A DNA stretch of 64,000 nucleotides from an uncultured Kiloniellaceae bacterium. GTDB taxonomy: Bacteria > Pseudomonadota > Alphaproteobacteria > Kiloniellales > Kiloniellaceae. Position numbers and translations under genes: made by a program. The stretch is from positions 1 to 64,000 of the forward strand of contig CANLSF010000009.1 of the NCBI GenBank assembly GCA_947493695.1, written 5' to 3'. The notes beneath the pieces are model-generated. The model ran no database searches. It saw nothing but the letters and a program-made list of their open reading frames with translations, and was not told the DNA's origin. Below are positions 16,118 through 24,280 of this stretch, piece after piece. The number at the start of each line of letters is the position of its first letter. The stretch's first letter is position 1.

Positions 16118-17917
16118 CTATCCCTCAATACCGGGCGGGACCCTGTAGCTTCTCTTCCTGAGATCGTTTGTGCCCGGCAGCTTCTTTCTCTGCAGTTTGA
16201 AGTCCGAATGCTTGCAGGTCTTTGGGCCTGCAACGACCTTCTTCGCACCCGTCGCACACACTTTCAGCCGCCAGGTGCCTGCTTCGAGTGCCCTGACATT
16301 GAAGCGTGCTTTCGCGCCCGTCATCTTTTTCGGCAGGCTGGAGGAGTCAAAGCGTTTGTACCCGGCTTTGCTCTTGCGCAGAAATGTCAGCTTGAAGACC
16401 TGGTTCTGCCCGGCTCCCGCGAGGCGGATTACACCATTACGGGCGAACCTGCGCGGCGAGAGGATCGAAAAGTCAGGGGCCGGCCCTGCGACCACCGCTT
16501 TGCGTTGGGGTTCACGTGACGGACGCGTTGTGCCGCCTCCGTCCAACTTGCCTAAGGCCGGGTTTTTCCTGCAGGTGAAGTTCACGCTCCTCTGCATGTA
16601 GTCCACCTGTGTGCCGTTCGCATTAAGGATGATCAGTTCAAAACTGATGGTCTGTCGAAGCGGGCCCTGAACAGACTGCCAGGGCAGGACAAATTCACCG
16701 TCGACGTACTTCGTCTCACCATCTTCGATGCTGTAGGATTTCATCACCCGGGGTTGCCCCTTCGCAGCCAGAACCGCTTTACCGGAAACCGATCCCCGCC
16801 CCTTGTATCCGCCGATCATCTTCGCTTTTACCGGACAGATATGACCTCTGTGCTGGAATTCCGGAGCCATTGCGCCAACCTCCAGCAGCGTCGCCTGCGG
16901 TGGCAGGAGCGTCAGCAGATCGTTCGCCGGTTCGGCGCTGCAATCGAAATCGTAGTTCTTCCAATTCGAAGTGAAACTGAGATTCTCTCCCACCATCCTG
17001 ACCTTCCCGGTTTTATGGCCGGGACTGAGCGGATATTTGTGCTCGAAGTTGGCGGTTTTATTCGAATTTGTGGTGACCGATTTGAGTTCACTCACCTTGC
17101 CCGTGCCATCGACATAACGGAAAGACACCTTGACGTTGGGGATATTGGAGCTGATCGAGCCATTGAGGTTCATCTGGCACTTGACCCCGACATTAACCGG
17201 GTCATAGCCCTGAACGTCGAGTGTGGAGCTGGTAACGACAGCCGGGATCGGCGGTGCCTTCTTGCACTTGATGATGATCGTCTTGGACAGGACAGGAGCT
17301 GTCGGCAACACAGGCACAACCTCTGTGGCAAGCCCTGACATCTCCCAGGTGATCGCGGTGTCGATCTCAAAAAACGCCTCGCGATCAACCGAGAAAATCT
17401 CTTCGTCGCTCATACCAGAGCTGACGCGCATATCGGACGCCATTTCATTACAGGCTTGTTTTACGTAGGTTTTATAAGACTGTAAGGGGATGGAAAATGG
17501 CAGATCCCTGAAGACCTTCTTGGGTCTGTCGCCGATCGGGTAGCTCTTGGAATAATCAAGGTCCTGAAACTGTTGCCAAGGCATGCGTGGCGATTTGATC
17601 TTGGGCCACAGGGCCCAGGATTTAACCCGGCCGAAGGTTTGTGCGTCCAGGTGCATTTCCATCTTGCCTTTAACGGCAGGAGATACAGCCGACACAGTCG
17701 TGTAGTTCTCACCATCGCTGGCCACCTCGATTGCGACCGGGTCCAACTGGGATATGTATGAAACGCCCCAATCGGCAAGGGCCTGGCCGGAAACGGCAGC
17801 GCTCAGCGCCATTGCACCGGCAGACAACAGAGTGCGGCACAGGGCGCGTCGCCCGGCCGGGCGGATCGAAGAACGAATATCGCGATAATGAGTTCGAAAA
17901 ATAAATTGCTTTAACAC
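16118..17917 (-). CDS. Large secreted protein with two Cys-paired repeats, paralog 2
   Basis: Tandem paralog of the gene at 13587-15788, 599 residues from the chosen GTG. It has the same plan: long n-region, signal peptide ending ALA-DWG near residue 48, N-terminal domain (with the shared SYPIGDRPKKVFRDLPFSIP block), then two repeats starting at VQGYDPVN and GHICPVKAKMIGG, and a C-terminal WRLKVC domain. The third repeat of paralog 1 (about 130 residues) is absent and replaced by a short Arg/Pro-rich linker, which accounts for the length difference. A GGAGAAGAAG ribosome site precedes GTG 17917. Function is unknown; the absence of catalytic motifs and the stapled repeats suggest a structural or binding role outside the inner membrane. 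Confidence 0.75.
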   Translation of the reverse strand: MLKQFIFRTHYRDIRSSIRPAGRRALCRTLLSAGAMALSAAVSGQALADWGVSYISQLDPVAIEVASDGENYTTVSAVSPAVKGKMEMHLDAQTFGRVKSWALWPKIKSPRMPWQQFQDLDYSKSYPIGDRPKKVFRDLPFSIPLQSYKTYVKQACNEMASDMRVSSGMSDEEIFSVDREAFFEIDTAITWEMSGLATEVVPVLPTAPVLSKTIIIKCKKAPPIPAVVTSSTLDVQGYDPVNVGVKCQMNLNGSISSNIPNVKVSFRYVDGTGKVSELKSVTTNSNKTANFEHKYPLSPGHKTGKVRMVGENLSFTSNWKNYDFDCSAEPANDLLTLLPPQATLLEVGAMAPEFQHRGHICPVKAKMIGGYKGRGSVSGKAVLAAKGQPRVMKSYSIEDGETKYVDGEFVLPWQSVQGPLRQTISFELIILNANGTQVDYMQRSVNFTCRKNPALGKLDGGGTTRPSREPQRKAVVAGPAPDFSILSPRRFARNGVIRLAGAGQNQVFKLTFLRKSKAGYKRFDSSSLPKKMTGAKARFNVRALEAGTWRLKVCATGAKKVVAGPKTCKHSDFKLQRKKLPGTNDLRKRSYRVPPGIEG

Positions 17918-17958
17918 CGCTTCTTCTCCGTGAATCAACAAATGGACTCGCCGCGAAC

Positions 17959-17987
17959 GGCGGAGCAGTTGTCGATCAGTCGGAGAA
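17959..17987 (-). promoter_or_regulatory. Conserved leader block of paralog 2
   Basis: Matches 15830-15858 at 28 of 29 bases (one A/C change). It lies about 42-70 bp upstream of the GTG start of the second secreted-protein gene. Its retention in both leaders suggests a shared control element; its exact role (promoter, operator or 5'UTR structure) cannot be told. Confidence 0.55.
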
Positions 17988-18135
17988 GAGAGGAGTCAGG
18001 TTCAAAAAGCCTGCGGAACGATCTCGCGAAGGCACTGTGAAAGTAGCGTCGTATCTACGCACAGCGCTTTGGGATTTTGTCACCGACAGAGAAGAATCTC
18101 TCCGTCCCGCCGGAATATCGAACAGCGCCGGGAAG

Positions 18136-18885
18136 CTATCGAGCGGCCCGGTTCATGCCACCGTCCGCAAGGAGGGATTGACCATTGATATAGCGGGCTC
18201 CTTCTGAAGCAAGGAAGACACAGGCCTGACCGATTTCCTCAAAGCTCGCCGGCCGCTGGGCGGGAATGGAGGCACGTGCAGCGTCCGAGAGGTTCACGTT
18301 TTCACAGAAACCCGGCAGCAGATTGTTCATGCGAATATTATGTCTGGCGTAACGGTCTCCGTAGAGTTTGGAGAATGAGTGCAGAGCCGCCCGGAGCATA
18401 CTCATGGGATAGGGCGCGCGCGGCTCCAGCGCATTCATGGAGGATAGATTGACGAATGCACCGCCACCCTGGGCGATCATAATCGGCGTGACGATTCTCG
18501 CGAGTTTCACGACGTTCAGGACATACATGTCCAGACTCTCATGCCACAGCGTGTCCGGGAGTTCGAGCAAGGGCCCGTCGAAATCAGGGTCGAAACCGAC
18601 AGTCTTGATGGCCTCCGGCACGGCCCCGCCATGCCCCATATTGCTGACAACTGCATCGATGCGCCCGTAGCGGCTCATGGTTTCCTCCACCAGTGCCTGC
18701 AGGTCATCGACATCGAGAACCGAGCCTCTGCGACCTATCCCGCCAAGTTCTCCGGCAAGTTCGATGCTTCGGTTGGACGGTGACATCAGGGAGACCTTGT
18801 AGCCTGCCTTTGCCATCTCGATGGCGCAGCCCCGGCCGATGCCCTGACCCGTGCCGGTCATGATTGCAACCTTAATCTCAGACAT
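18136..18885 (-). CDS. SDR family oxidoreductase with altered catalytic motif
   Basis: A 249-residue short-chain dehydrogenase. The cofactor turn TGTGQGIG (about 10-17), the SNMG motif near 83, the SSMN serine near 148 and the C-terminal LLADGGMN are clear. In the catalytic helix the motif reads YPMSMLRAALH: tyrosine is present but the usual lysine four residues later is methionine, with arginine one further on. Some SDRs work with such a shift; others lose activity. It is divergent from a LysR regulator at 19054, which probably controls it. Substrate unknown. Confidence 0.8.
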   Translation of the reverse strand: MSEIKVAIMTGTGQGIGRGCAIEMAKAGYKVSLMSPSNRSIELAGELGGIGRRGSVLDVDDLQALVEETMSRYGRIDAVVSNMGHGGAVPEAIKTVGFDPDFDGPLLELPDTLWHESLDMYVLNVVKLARIVTPIMIAQGGGAFVNLSSMNALEPRAPYPMSMLRAALHSFSKLYGDRYARHNIRMNNLLPGFCENVNLSDAARASIPAQRPASFEEIGQACVFLASEGARYINGQSLLADGGMNRAAR

Positions 18886-19053
18886 ATTCTGGCTCTCGCT
18901 TTCTCCGCCGGAACGCCACGCACTGCGATTGCGGTGTCGGACCGGTGTTTCAGGTATTCTGTGATATTTATTAACAACGAATCGAAAATAAGCCCCACAT
19001 ACATGCTTAAAAATCGATATTTTCGAACAAGACTGTTAGAAAAACTCATAGCT

Positions 19054-19944
19054 ATGACCAAAGTCCGACATCTCCGCGCCCTGCAGGCTTTCGACGCCGC
19101 CGCGACACATTCGAGCCTGACCAGAGCTGCCGAGGCTCTCGGCGTCACGCATGGCGCGGTGAGCAGACAGATCAAGCAGCTGGAAATTTACCTCGGTGTC
19201 CATCTGCTCAACCGGCACCCCAACGGCGTTGAGAAGACCGAGGCAGGAGAACAACTGCACAGAGCAACCCGGCAGGGCTTTTCCGCGCTCCAGGCAGGTG
19301 TCGGCAGCGTCAAGCGGGAGCAGGAGCGGCGCTCCATAACGATATCACTGGCGGCTTCGCTGGCCACCAAGTGGCTGGTTCCCAGACTACCCTCCTTTCG
19401 GGCACAGCACCCCGGCGTCGCACTGTTTCTCGATACCAACGATGAGGTCATCAACTTCGATGACAGCGAGGTGGATATCGCCCTGCGTTATGGCGTTCCC
19501 AATTGGACGAACCTGCACCATGAGCGCCTTGTCGACGAGGACCTGATCGTCGTTGCCGCCCCGTCCCTCGTCCCCGGTGACAAGCTGCCGATGAAGCCCC
19601 CGGCCATTGCCCGGATGCCATTGCTTCACGACCAGTTCGAACCGGCCTGGGACAAGTGGGCAGATGCGGTCGGACTCGAGCGGTCGCGAATAGCCCCGGC
19701 GGGTGTGATGTATCGTGACTCCGCCGTGCTCCTCACAGCAGTGATTGATGGACAAGGCGCTGCCATTGTCAGGCGGTTGCTGGTCAGCGACGATCTGGAC
19801 GCCGGTCGGGTCGTAAGACTGGATGACACATCACTCGCGTCGAACCGCGCTCTCTATTTCGTGTGCCGCACCGGAGACCAGGACAGAGCAGTGATCCGTT
19901 CTTTGAGAAACTGGCTTTTTACGCTCTGCAGCACGCCGGAATAG
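19054..19944 (+). CDS. LysR family transcriptional regulator (GcvA-like)
   Basis: About 296 residues. The DNA-binding domain (residues 3-62: HLRALQAFDAAATHSSLTRAAEALGVTHGAVSRQIKQLE) is the GcvA/AmpR type, followed by an effector domain with the typical DDSEVDIALRYG block near 140. The frame is open further upstream (to 18934), but ATG 19054 gives the normal N-terminus for this class, so I use it. The gene is divergent from the SDR at 18136-18885, the usual regulator-target arrangement. Effector unknown. Confidence 0.88.
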   Translation: MTKVRHLRALQAFDAAATHSSLTRAAEALGVTHGAVSRQIKQLEIYLGVHLLNRHPNGVEKTEAGEQLHRATRQGFSALQAGVGSVKREQERRSITISLAASLATKWLVPRLPSFRAQHPGVALFLDTNDEVINFDDSEVDIALRYGVPNWTNLHHERLVDEDLIVVAAPSLVPGDKLPMKPPAIARMPLLHDQFEPAWDKWADAVGLERSRIAPAGVMYRDSAVLLTAVIDGQGAAIVRRLLVSDDLDAGRVVRLDDTSLASNRALYFVCRTGDQDRAVIRSLRNWLFTLCSTPE

Positions 19945-20016
19945 TTCAAGCCGAGTGGGCAATCCGCCACCCTGTAAGAGTCGGTCGGAGTAACAGAACC
20001 AATCAGGTCTGACCTT

Positions 20017-20583
20017 CTATCGATAGATAGACATCGTCACGCCAGTTGATGTGGTATCCGCCTTCATAAGCTTCAGCCCCCTTGGAGCAGTATCCTCGCC
20101 GAAGAGGCGTTTGCCCGCACCGACAAGGACGGGAAAGCTCCAGATCCGGAATTCGTCGATCAGACTCTTGGCCAAAAGCGTCTGGATCAGCTGCCAACTA
20201 CCGTGGACCTGCAGCAAAGGTCCGTCCTGGTTCTTAAGACGGGTAACCTCGGTGGCGATGTCACCGGACAGAATCACGGAATTGTTCCAGTCGAGCCGGG
20301 TCAGGGTGGAAGTAGCGACATATTTGCGGGCGTTGTTCATGGGATTGTCGTTGCCGGCGGGCGCGAAGTTGGGCGCGAAGAGCTCATAGGTCTTACGTCC
20401 GAGCAGAAGGTCGTAGGGTTCGGCCATGGCTTCTCGGCCGACCTGTTCCATCACGCCATCCCAATGAGGGTCTGCCCAGCCGCCTTTGGTGAAACCGCCG
20501 GAAGTATCTTCGTCGGGGAGCTTGGGCGCCTGCATGACGCCGTCGAGAGTCTGAAAGCTCAGGATCGCAAGTTCACGCGGCAT
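20017..20583 (-). CDS. Dihydrofolate reductase family protein (RibD C-terminal domain)
   Basis: A 188-residue cytosolic protein with the DHFR-like fold of the RibD C-terminal/YyaP family, presumed NADPH-binding reductase of unknown substrate. Visible: LAILSFQTLDGVMQAP at the start, the LLLGRKTYELF motif near 60, the VATSTLTRLDWNNS strand, LLQVHGSWQLIQTLL near 125 and FPVLVGAGKRLFG near 150. AGGAGAAG precedes ATG 20583. It lies 80 bases downstream of the SRPBCC gene and an ArsR gene on the same strand; ArsR-SRPBCC-YyaP groupings are frequent, suggesting shared control. Confidence 0.85.
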   Translation of the reverse strand: MPRELAILSFQTLDGVMQAPKLPDEDTSGGFTKGGWADPHWDGVMEQVGREAMAEPYDLLLGRKTYELFAPNFAPAGNDNPMNNARKYVATSTLTRLDWNNSVILSGDIATEVTRLKNQDGPLLQVHGSWQLIQTLLAKSLIDEFRIWSFPVLVGAGKRLFGEDTAPRGLKLMKADTTSTGVTMSIYR

Positions 20584-20663
20584 GGTCTTCTCCTATTAAT
20601 ACGTATCTGTGGTGATGGCACTTTCCGGTGCGCCCGAAAGGTCGGTGTCACAGGCCGACCGAC

Positions 20664-21134
20664 TCAAACCCTGCTTGTGCGCAGGAAGTGCGCCAGGCGC
20701 TCCAGGCTCTCCAGCCCGCCCTCTTCGGCCCCAAGGTCTCTGGCGTGTTCCACTGCTTCCACCGATGGAAAGATCATGCGCAGGGTCAGCTTCGTCTTCC
20801 CGTCGAGATCTTCAAAGGTGACCAGGAATTCGCAACTCAGATGCGGATCATCCGCCTTTCCACCAACATGAGAGAAAGCCAGACGGTTGGGTTTATCGAC
20901 TTCGGTAAAGACACCCCGGCCTGGATAGTCCGTTCCGTCCGGGCTGTGCATGACGTAATCCCAGACACCACCGACCTTGACCTCCATGGCGCGGGTCGTG
21001 GTGGTGAAGCCTTTCGGCCCCCACCAGTTCCCGATGTGCTTCGGGTCGGTCCAAACAGAAAAGACAAGTTCGCGGGGTGCATCGTAGATACGGGCGAAGA
21101 GCAGTTCATTTGCGGCGTTGCTTTTTGCGACCAC
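20664..21134 (-). CDS. SRPBCC (AHSA1-type) protein
   Basis: An AHSA1-like START/Bet v1-fold protein of about 156 residues with a hydrophobic ligand cavity. Family landmarks: RIYDAPRELVFSVWTDPKHIGNWWGPKGF near the start, GGVWDYVMHSPDGTDYPGRGVF, and a C-terminal amphipathic helix (GLESLERLAHFL). The annotated start is GTG 21134, chosen because AGGGAGG lies 8 bases upstream; a longer ATG at 21179 would run 74 bases into arsR. With GTG the overlap with arsR is 29 bases, consistent with translational coupling. Ligand unknown. Confidence 0.85.
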   Translation of the reverse strand: MVAKSNAANELLFARIYDAPRELVFSVWTDPKHIGNWWGPKGFTTTTRAMEVKVGGVWDYVMHSPDGTDYPGRGVFTEVDKPNRLAFSHVGGKADDPHLSCEFLVTFEDLDGKTKLTLRMIFPSVEAVEHARDLGAEEGGLESLERLAHFLRTSRV

Positions 21135-21474
21135 GGGTTGCGCCTCCCTCTGCTGCCTGCAGGTCCTGCAGATACCCATCCAGGCGGTCCAGGCTTTCTT
21201 CCCAGTCTTGCCGGTAGTCCTCGACCCAATCGGAGACCGCCTTCAAGGGCGCAGCACGCAAGCGGCAAGGGCGTGTCTGAGCCTCGCGCCCGCGCTCGAT
21301 CAGACCGGCCTTCTCCAGAACCTTCAGATGCTTGGTCACGGCGGGCATGGTCATCTCAAAAGGCTCCGCCAACTCCGTGACAGTGCACTCGCCCGAAGCC
21401 AGCTGCGCCAGGATCGCGCGGCGCGTGGGGTCTGCCAGTGCGGCGAGTGTGGCGTCGAGTTGGCTTGCCGTCAT
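21106..21474 (-). CDS. ArsR family transcriptional regulator (SRPBCC-associated)
   Basis: A 122-residue winged-helix repressor of the ArsR class. The domain spans residues 5-90: ALADPTRRAILAQLASGECTVTELAEPF, then MTMPAVTKHLKVLEKAGLIERGREAQ. The metal-binding cysteines of arsenic or zinc sensors are absent; this is the subtype that accompanies AHSA1 proteins, and its signal is unknown. It is the first gene of an arsR-SRPBCC-DHFR-like operon. The palindrome at 21496-21511, 22 bases upstream of its ATG, is the likely operator. Confidence 0.9.
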   Translation of the reverse strand: MTASQLDATLAALADPTRRAILAQLASGECTVTELAEPFEMTMPAVTKHLKVLEKAGLIERGREAQTRPCRLRAAPLKAVSDWVEDYRQDWEESLDRLDGYLQDLQAAEGGATRGRKKQRRK

Positions 21475-21495
21475 TTTATGTTACCGTTCAGTTAA

Positions 21496-21511
21496 TTTAC
21501 TAATTGGTAAA
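21496..21511. promoter_or_regulatory. Probable ArsR operator
   Basis: TTTAC-TAATTG-GTAAA is an inverted repeat with 5-bp arms in an AT-rich stretch, 22 bp upstream of the arsR start at 21474. Placement fits autoregulation of the arsR-SRPBCC-DHFR-like operon. It differs in sequence from the site before the second ArsR gene (32904-32930), so the two regulators probably do not cross-bind. Confidence 0.5.
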
Positions 21512-21584
21512 ATAAAAATGTAAAGCCGTCAAGAACCTTGGACAGGAGAATGCGAACCACCGCTTGCGCCCGACCTAAGTCTTG

Positions 21585-22541
21585 TTACGGATCGACCCGC
21601 TCATTCGCGCGCCCTCTTCCGGACGCAGGCTTTGCCGTTCGGGACGCCACGAGAAACCCTGCCAGCGTTATCAGGATCATCCCGAGGATCGTCAGCCGAT
21701 CCGGCTCCTCGGAAAAGAACACGAAACCCCAGACGGCGGCGGACACCAGATAGCCGTAATCAAAGACTGCAATGACCTGCGGTGGCGCGATTTGGTAGGC
21801 ACGGGCCACACCGAGAAAAAAGGCAGCGGACAGAACCCCGAGCAAAGCCATCAAAGCCCATTCCTGCCTCCCCATTGCGGACCAGTCGCCCAGCAAAAAG
21901 GGGTAGGTGTCTTTTGCCTCAGCACCCAATCCGACCAGCGCGAGGACGCCTGTCGCAGTCAGGCCGGTCACGATGAACGCGCCGTGAAGACCCAGCGCGA
22001 GTGTGACAGCACCCTCGTTCTGGCACTTGCTGCGCGTGAGTATCATCGCCAGGGAATAAAAGACCGCGCCCAGTAACGGCAGCAGAACCACCCAGGAAAA
22101 GGCATCGCTTCCCGGTTTCAGGATGACGGCAACGCCGAGGAAGCCGATCAGCACGCCGAGCCACTGCCGCCCCGAAACCCGCTCGCCAAGCAGCACGGCT
22201 GACAGGAGAGCCGTGATGATCGGGTTGGTGTAGACGGCCACCGCTGCGACAGAGAGATCAAGGATGGGAAGAGAAGCGTAAAAGACCAACCATGTCAGAA
22301 CGAGAAGAGCACTTCGGACGAAAACCCATTTCGCGGAGAGCAGCCGCAGGCCGCTGCTCTTCACGTAGGCAAGTGCGACCAGGCAGGGAACGGCAAAGAG
22401 AGACCGGGCGGCGAAGACCTGCCATAGGGTCAAGTCCGCACTGACCAGCTTCACGACCGCATCCGCGAATGCCATCGTCACGACGGAGGCAAGAATAATC
22501 CCGATACCCTGCGCGATCCGGTCTGGCGGGGTCCCGCTCAC
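21585..22541 (-). CDS. EamA family (DMT superfamily) transporter
   Basis: A 318-residue inner-membrane exporter of the 10-helix EamA type: two five-helix halves (about 15-150 and 160-300), each ending in the typical proline/glycine-rich helix (YTNPIITALLSAVLLGERVSGRQWLG in the first half; AVFDYGYLVSAAVWGFVFFSEEPDRL in the second). Substrates of this family are metabolites or amino acids; this one is not predictable. The GTG start overlaps the stop of the MmcQ/YjbR gene by four bases (GTGA), so the two are translationally coupled. Confidence 0.88.
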   Translation of the reverse strand: MSGTPPDRIAQGIGIILASVVTMAFADAVVKLVSADLTLWQVFAARSLFAVPCLVALAYVKSSGLRLLSAKWVFVRSALLVLTWLVFYASLPILDLSVAAVAVYTNPIITALLSAVLLGERVSGRQWLGVLIGFLGVAVILKPGSDAFSWVVLLPLLGAVFYSLAMILTRSKCQNEGAVTLALGLHGAFIVTGLTATGVLALVGLGAEAKDTYPFLLGDWSAMGRQEWALMALLGVLSAAFFLGVARAYQIAPPQVIAVFDYGYLVSAAVWGFVFFSEEPDRLTILGMILITLAGFLVASRTAKPASGRGRANERVDP

Positions 22542-22900
22542 CCCTCAATCAATCCCAGCTCGCGCTGTTTCTTTTTCGAAAGCCCTTGGGAAACGATCAG
22601 ATGAGACTGGCGCAGATAGTCTTTCAGATCGTCCTTGGAGAGCCCCGGCTGGGCGTAGTCCTGGATCCACTTCATGCCACGCGAGGCCAGATAAGGCGCG
22701 GGGCGCAGACCCGGCTGGTCCTTCAGGATTTCATAGGAGAGCTCGCTGGTCTTGAAGGTAAAGCCCGGCTGATCGTCCCCCCAGCCGCCAATGGCAAAGA
22801 CCTTGCCGCCGACCTTCCAGACCTGCGCCCCGCCCCACTGGACCACATGCGTCGTAGCAGGCAGTGCGCCGCAGAAGGCGTTGAATTCATCGTAGGTCAT
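22538..22900 (-). CDS. MmcQ/YjbR family DNA-binding protein
   Basis: A 120-residue cytosolic protein with the CyaY-like fold of the MmcQ/YjbR family: YDEFNAFCGALPATTHVVQWG at the start, WKVGGKVFAIGGW near 30-42, FKTSELSYEILKDQPGLRPAPYL near 50-72 and GMKWIQDY near 76, all in normal order. The family is annotated as DNA-binding on structural grounds, but function is uncertain. It is followed by an EamA exporter gene with a 4-base overlap. The two have no known functional link. Confidence 0.88.
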   Translation of the reverse strand: MTYDEFNAFCGALPATTHVVQWGGAQVWKVGGKVFAIGGWGDDQPGFTFKTSELSYEILKDQPGLRPAPYLASRGMKWIQDYAQPGLSKDDLKDYLRQSHLIVSQGLSKKKQRELGLIEG

Positions 22901-23118
22901 TGAGAAGTATGTCCTGTGCAGAGCGCGATCATTTTAATCCGGAAGCTGGCGAGGATATATCAGTTTAGAGCAACCCAAAACCACGCATCATGCGCGCCAG
23001 ATCATTTTTTTCTCGTTCGTCAGGAACGGCAAATGCAGAGCGTTTTTGTAATCTATCCAAAATCCAGCGAAGCGATGGTACGCGCCTGGATGGACCAACA
23101 CACGAACAGCAGTGCGGC

Positions 23119-23904
23119 TCAGGCAGATCCCGAAAGAATATGCCGCTTCTTCGCGATGGCTTCACGTTTGCTTTTTTCCTGGCCAACCCGGAAGGACTGC
23201 TCGACGAAATCCAGGTGAGCGCGGGCCGCAGCAGCGGCGGCTTCAGGGTCACCTTCGAGAATCGCATTGCCGATGGCCAGGTGCTGTTCCAGCAGCATCC
23301 TGCCGGTGTCGTCGACCGCGCGCAGGAAGTCCCGGTTATAGAAAACGCCGCGCCGGGTGAGATCGTAGACTGACGCCATCATGTGGATCAGCGTGGAATT
23401 GTGGCTGGCATCGGCAATGGCGGAATGCAGATTGATGTCGGCGCGCTGGGCGGCCTTGCTGTCGTCCGCTTCGTGGGCCGCGACCATGTCCGCCATAATT
23501 CCGCTCAGGATCTCCCTGTCGGCTTTGGTTGCGCGCTCGGCGGCAAGGCGCGCAGCAAAGCTCTCCTGCTCGCGGCGGTATTCCAGGTAGTCGAAAAAGG
23601 CGACCGGGTGTCGGGCGTAGAGATCGATGAGCGCCGGACTGAGCGCCTTGCCGATCAAAGGCGCAATCACCGAGCCTTCGCCGTGGCGCACCTCAATCAA
23701 ATTCTGATCCTCCAGACGCTTGAGCGCTTCGCGCAGTTTCGGTCGTGACACGTCAAAAAGTTCCGCCATCTCCCGTTCGGAGGGAAGCCTGCTGCCCTCC
23801 TTCAGAACCCCCGCAACAATCAGGGTCTCGATCTGCTCAACCACCGCATCCGCAACCGATCCATGATCGATCGGTTCGAACAAAAACTTCGCCGCTTCCT
23901 GCAT
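23119..23904 (-). CDS. FadR/GntR family transcriptional regulator (LldR-like)
   Basis: A 261-residue GntR regulator of the FadR subfamily. The winged helix covers residues 14-82 (VADAVVEQIETLIVAGVLKEGSRLPSEREMAELF, VSRPKLREALKRLEDQNLIEVRHGEGS), and the all-helical FCD domain about 95-240, with metal/ligand residues in DINLHSAIADASHN, LLEQHLAIGNAI and ARAHLDFV. It is divergent from the TRAP-Dld operon with a 376-base shared upstream region, so control of D-lactate uptake and use is the best inference; LldR and PdhR of this subfamily sense lactate and pyruvate. GAGG precedes ATG 23904. Confidence 0.88.
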   Translation of the reverse strand: MQEAAKFLFEPIDHGSVADAVVEQIETLIVAGVLKEGSRLPSEREMAELFDVSRPKLREALKRLEDQNLIEVRHGEGSVIAPLIGKALSPALIDLYARHPVAFFDYLEYRREQESFAARLAAERATKADREILSGIMADMVAAHEADDSKAAQRADINLHSAIADASHNSTLIHMMASVYDLTRRGVFYNRDFLRAVDDTGRMLLEQHLAIGNAILEGDPEAAAAAARAHLDFVEQSFRVGQEKSKREAIAKKRHILSGSA

Positions 23905-24280
23905 TAAACCTCACCCCTTGCCTCACGTGTTTACGTTCGAAGTCGTTCACGAGAGGTAATTTATTTTGTCCACTATAAATTTTACAAAGCCCGGCGTCAT
24001 TTGGTTTTTGGCGTCACCGGCACAAGATATTGATTTAAAAAACAATATTTAAAAACATCTAGACTATCTCTTGCAAGATTTCGCATGAGAGAACAGCGTA
24101 TATTTGAGTCGTTTCGGATGCCCGATCTCCACAGTGGTTCAGAAAATTCATTGACTCTTTGAGTGGTAAACAATATTGACCACCGTTAAGAACAAAAGAA
24201 ATTGACGGATCCGGCCGCTGGCTCTGCCGCGCGGGATCAAAGCAATTCCCTGATCAACGCGCATCACAGTGGAGGAAACT
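23905..24280. promoter_or_regulatory. Divergent control region of the FadR-type regulator and TRAP operon
   Basis: This 376-base AT-rich stretch separates the regulator from dctP. At 24163-24183 arms GTGGT and ACCAC flank AAACAATATTG; pairing holds at 8 of 10 positions. A second repeat, ATATTG (24027-24032) with CAATAT (24043-24048), shares the CAATATT core. A weaker TTTGT/ACAAA pair lies at 23965-23988. The first site is the best candidate operator, about 100 bp before dctP. The long distance also leaves room for an activator site. No gene is seen. Confidence 0.5.
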
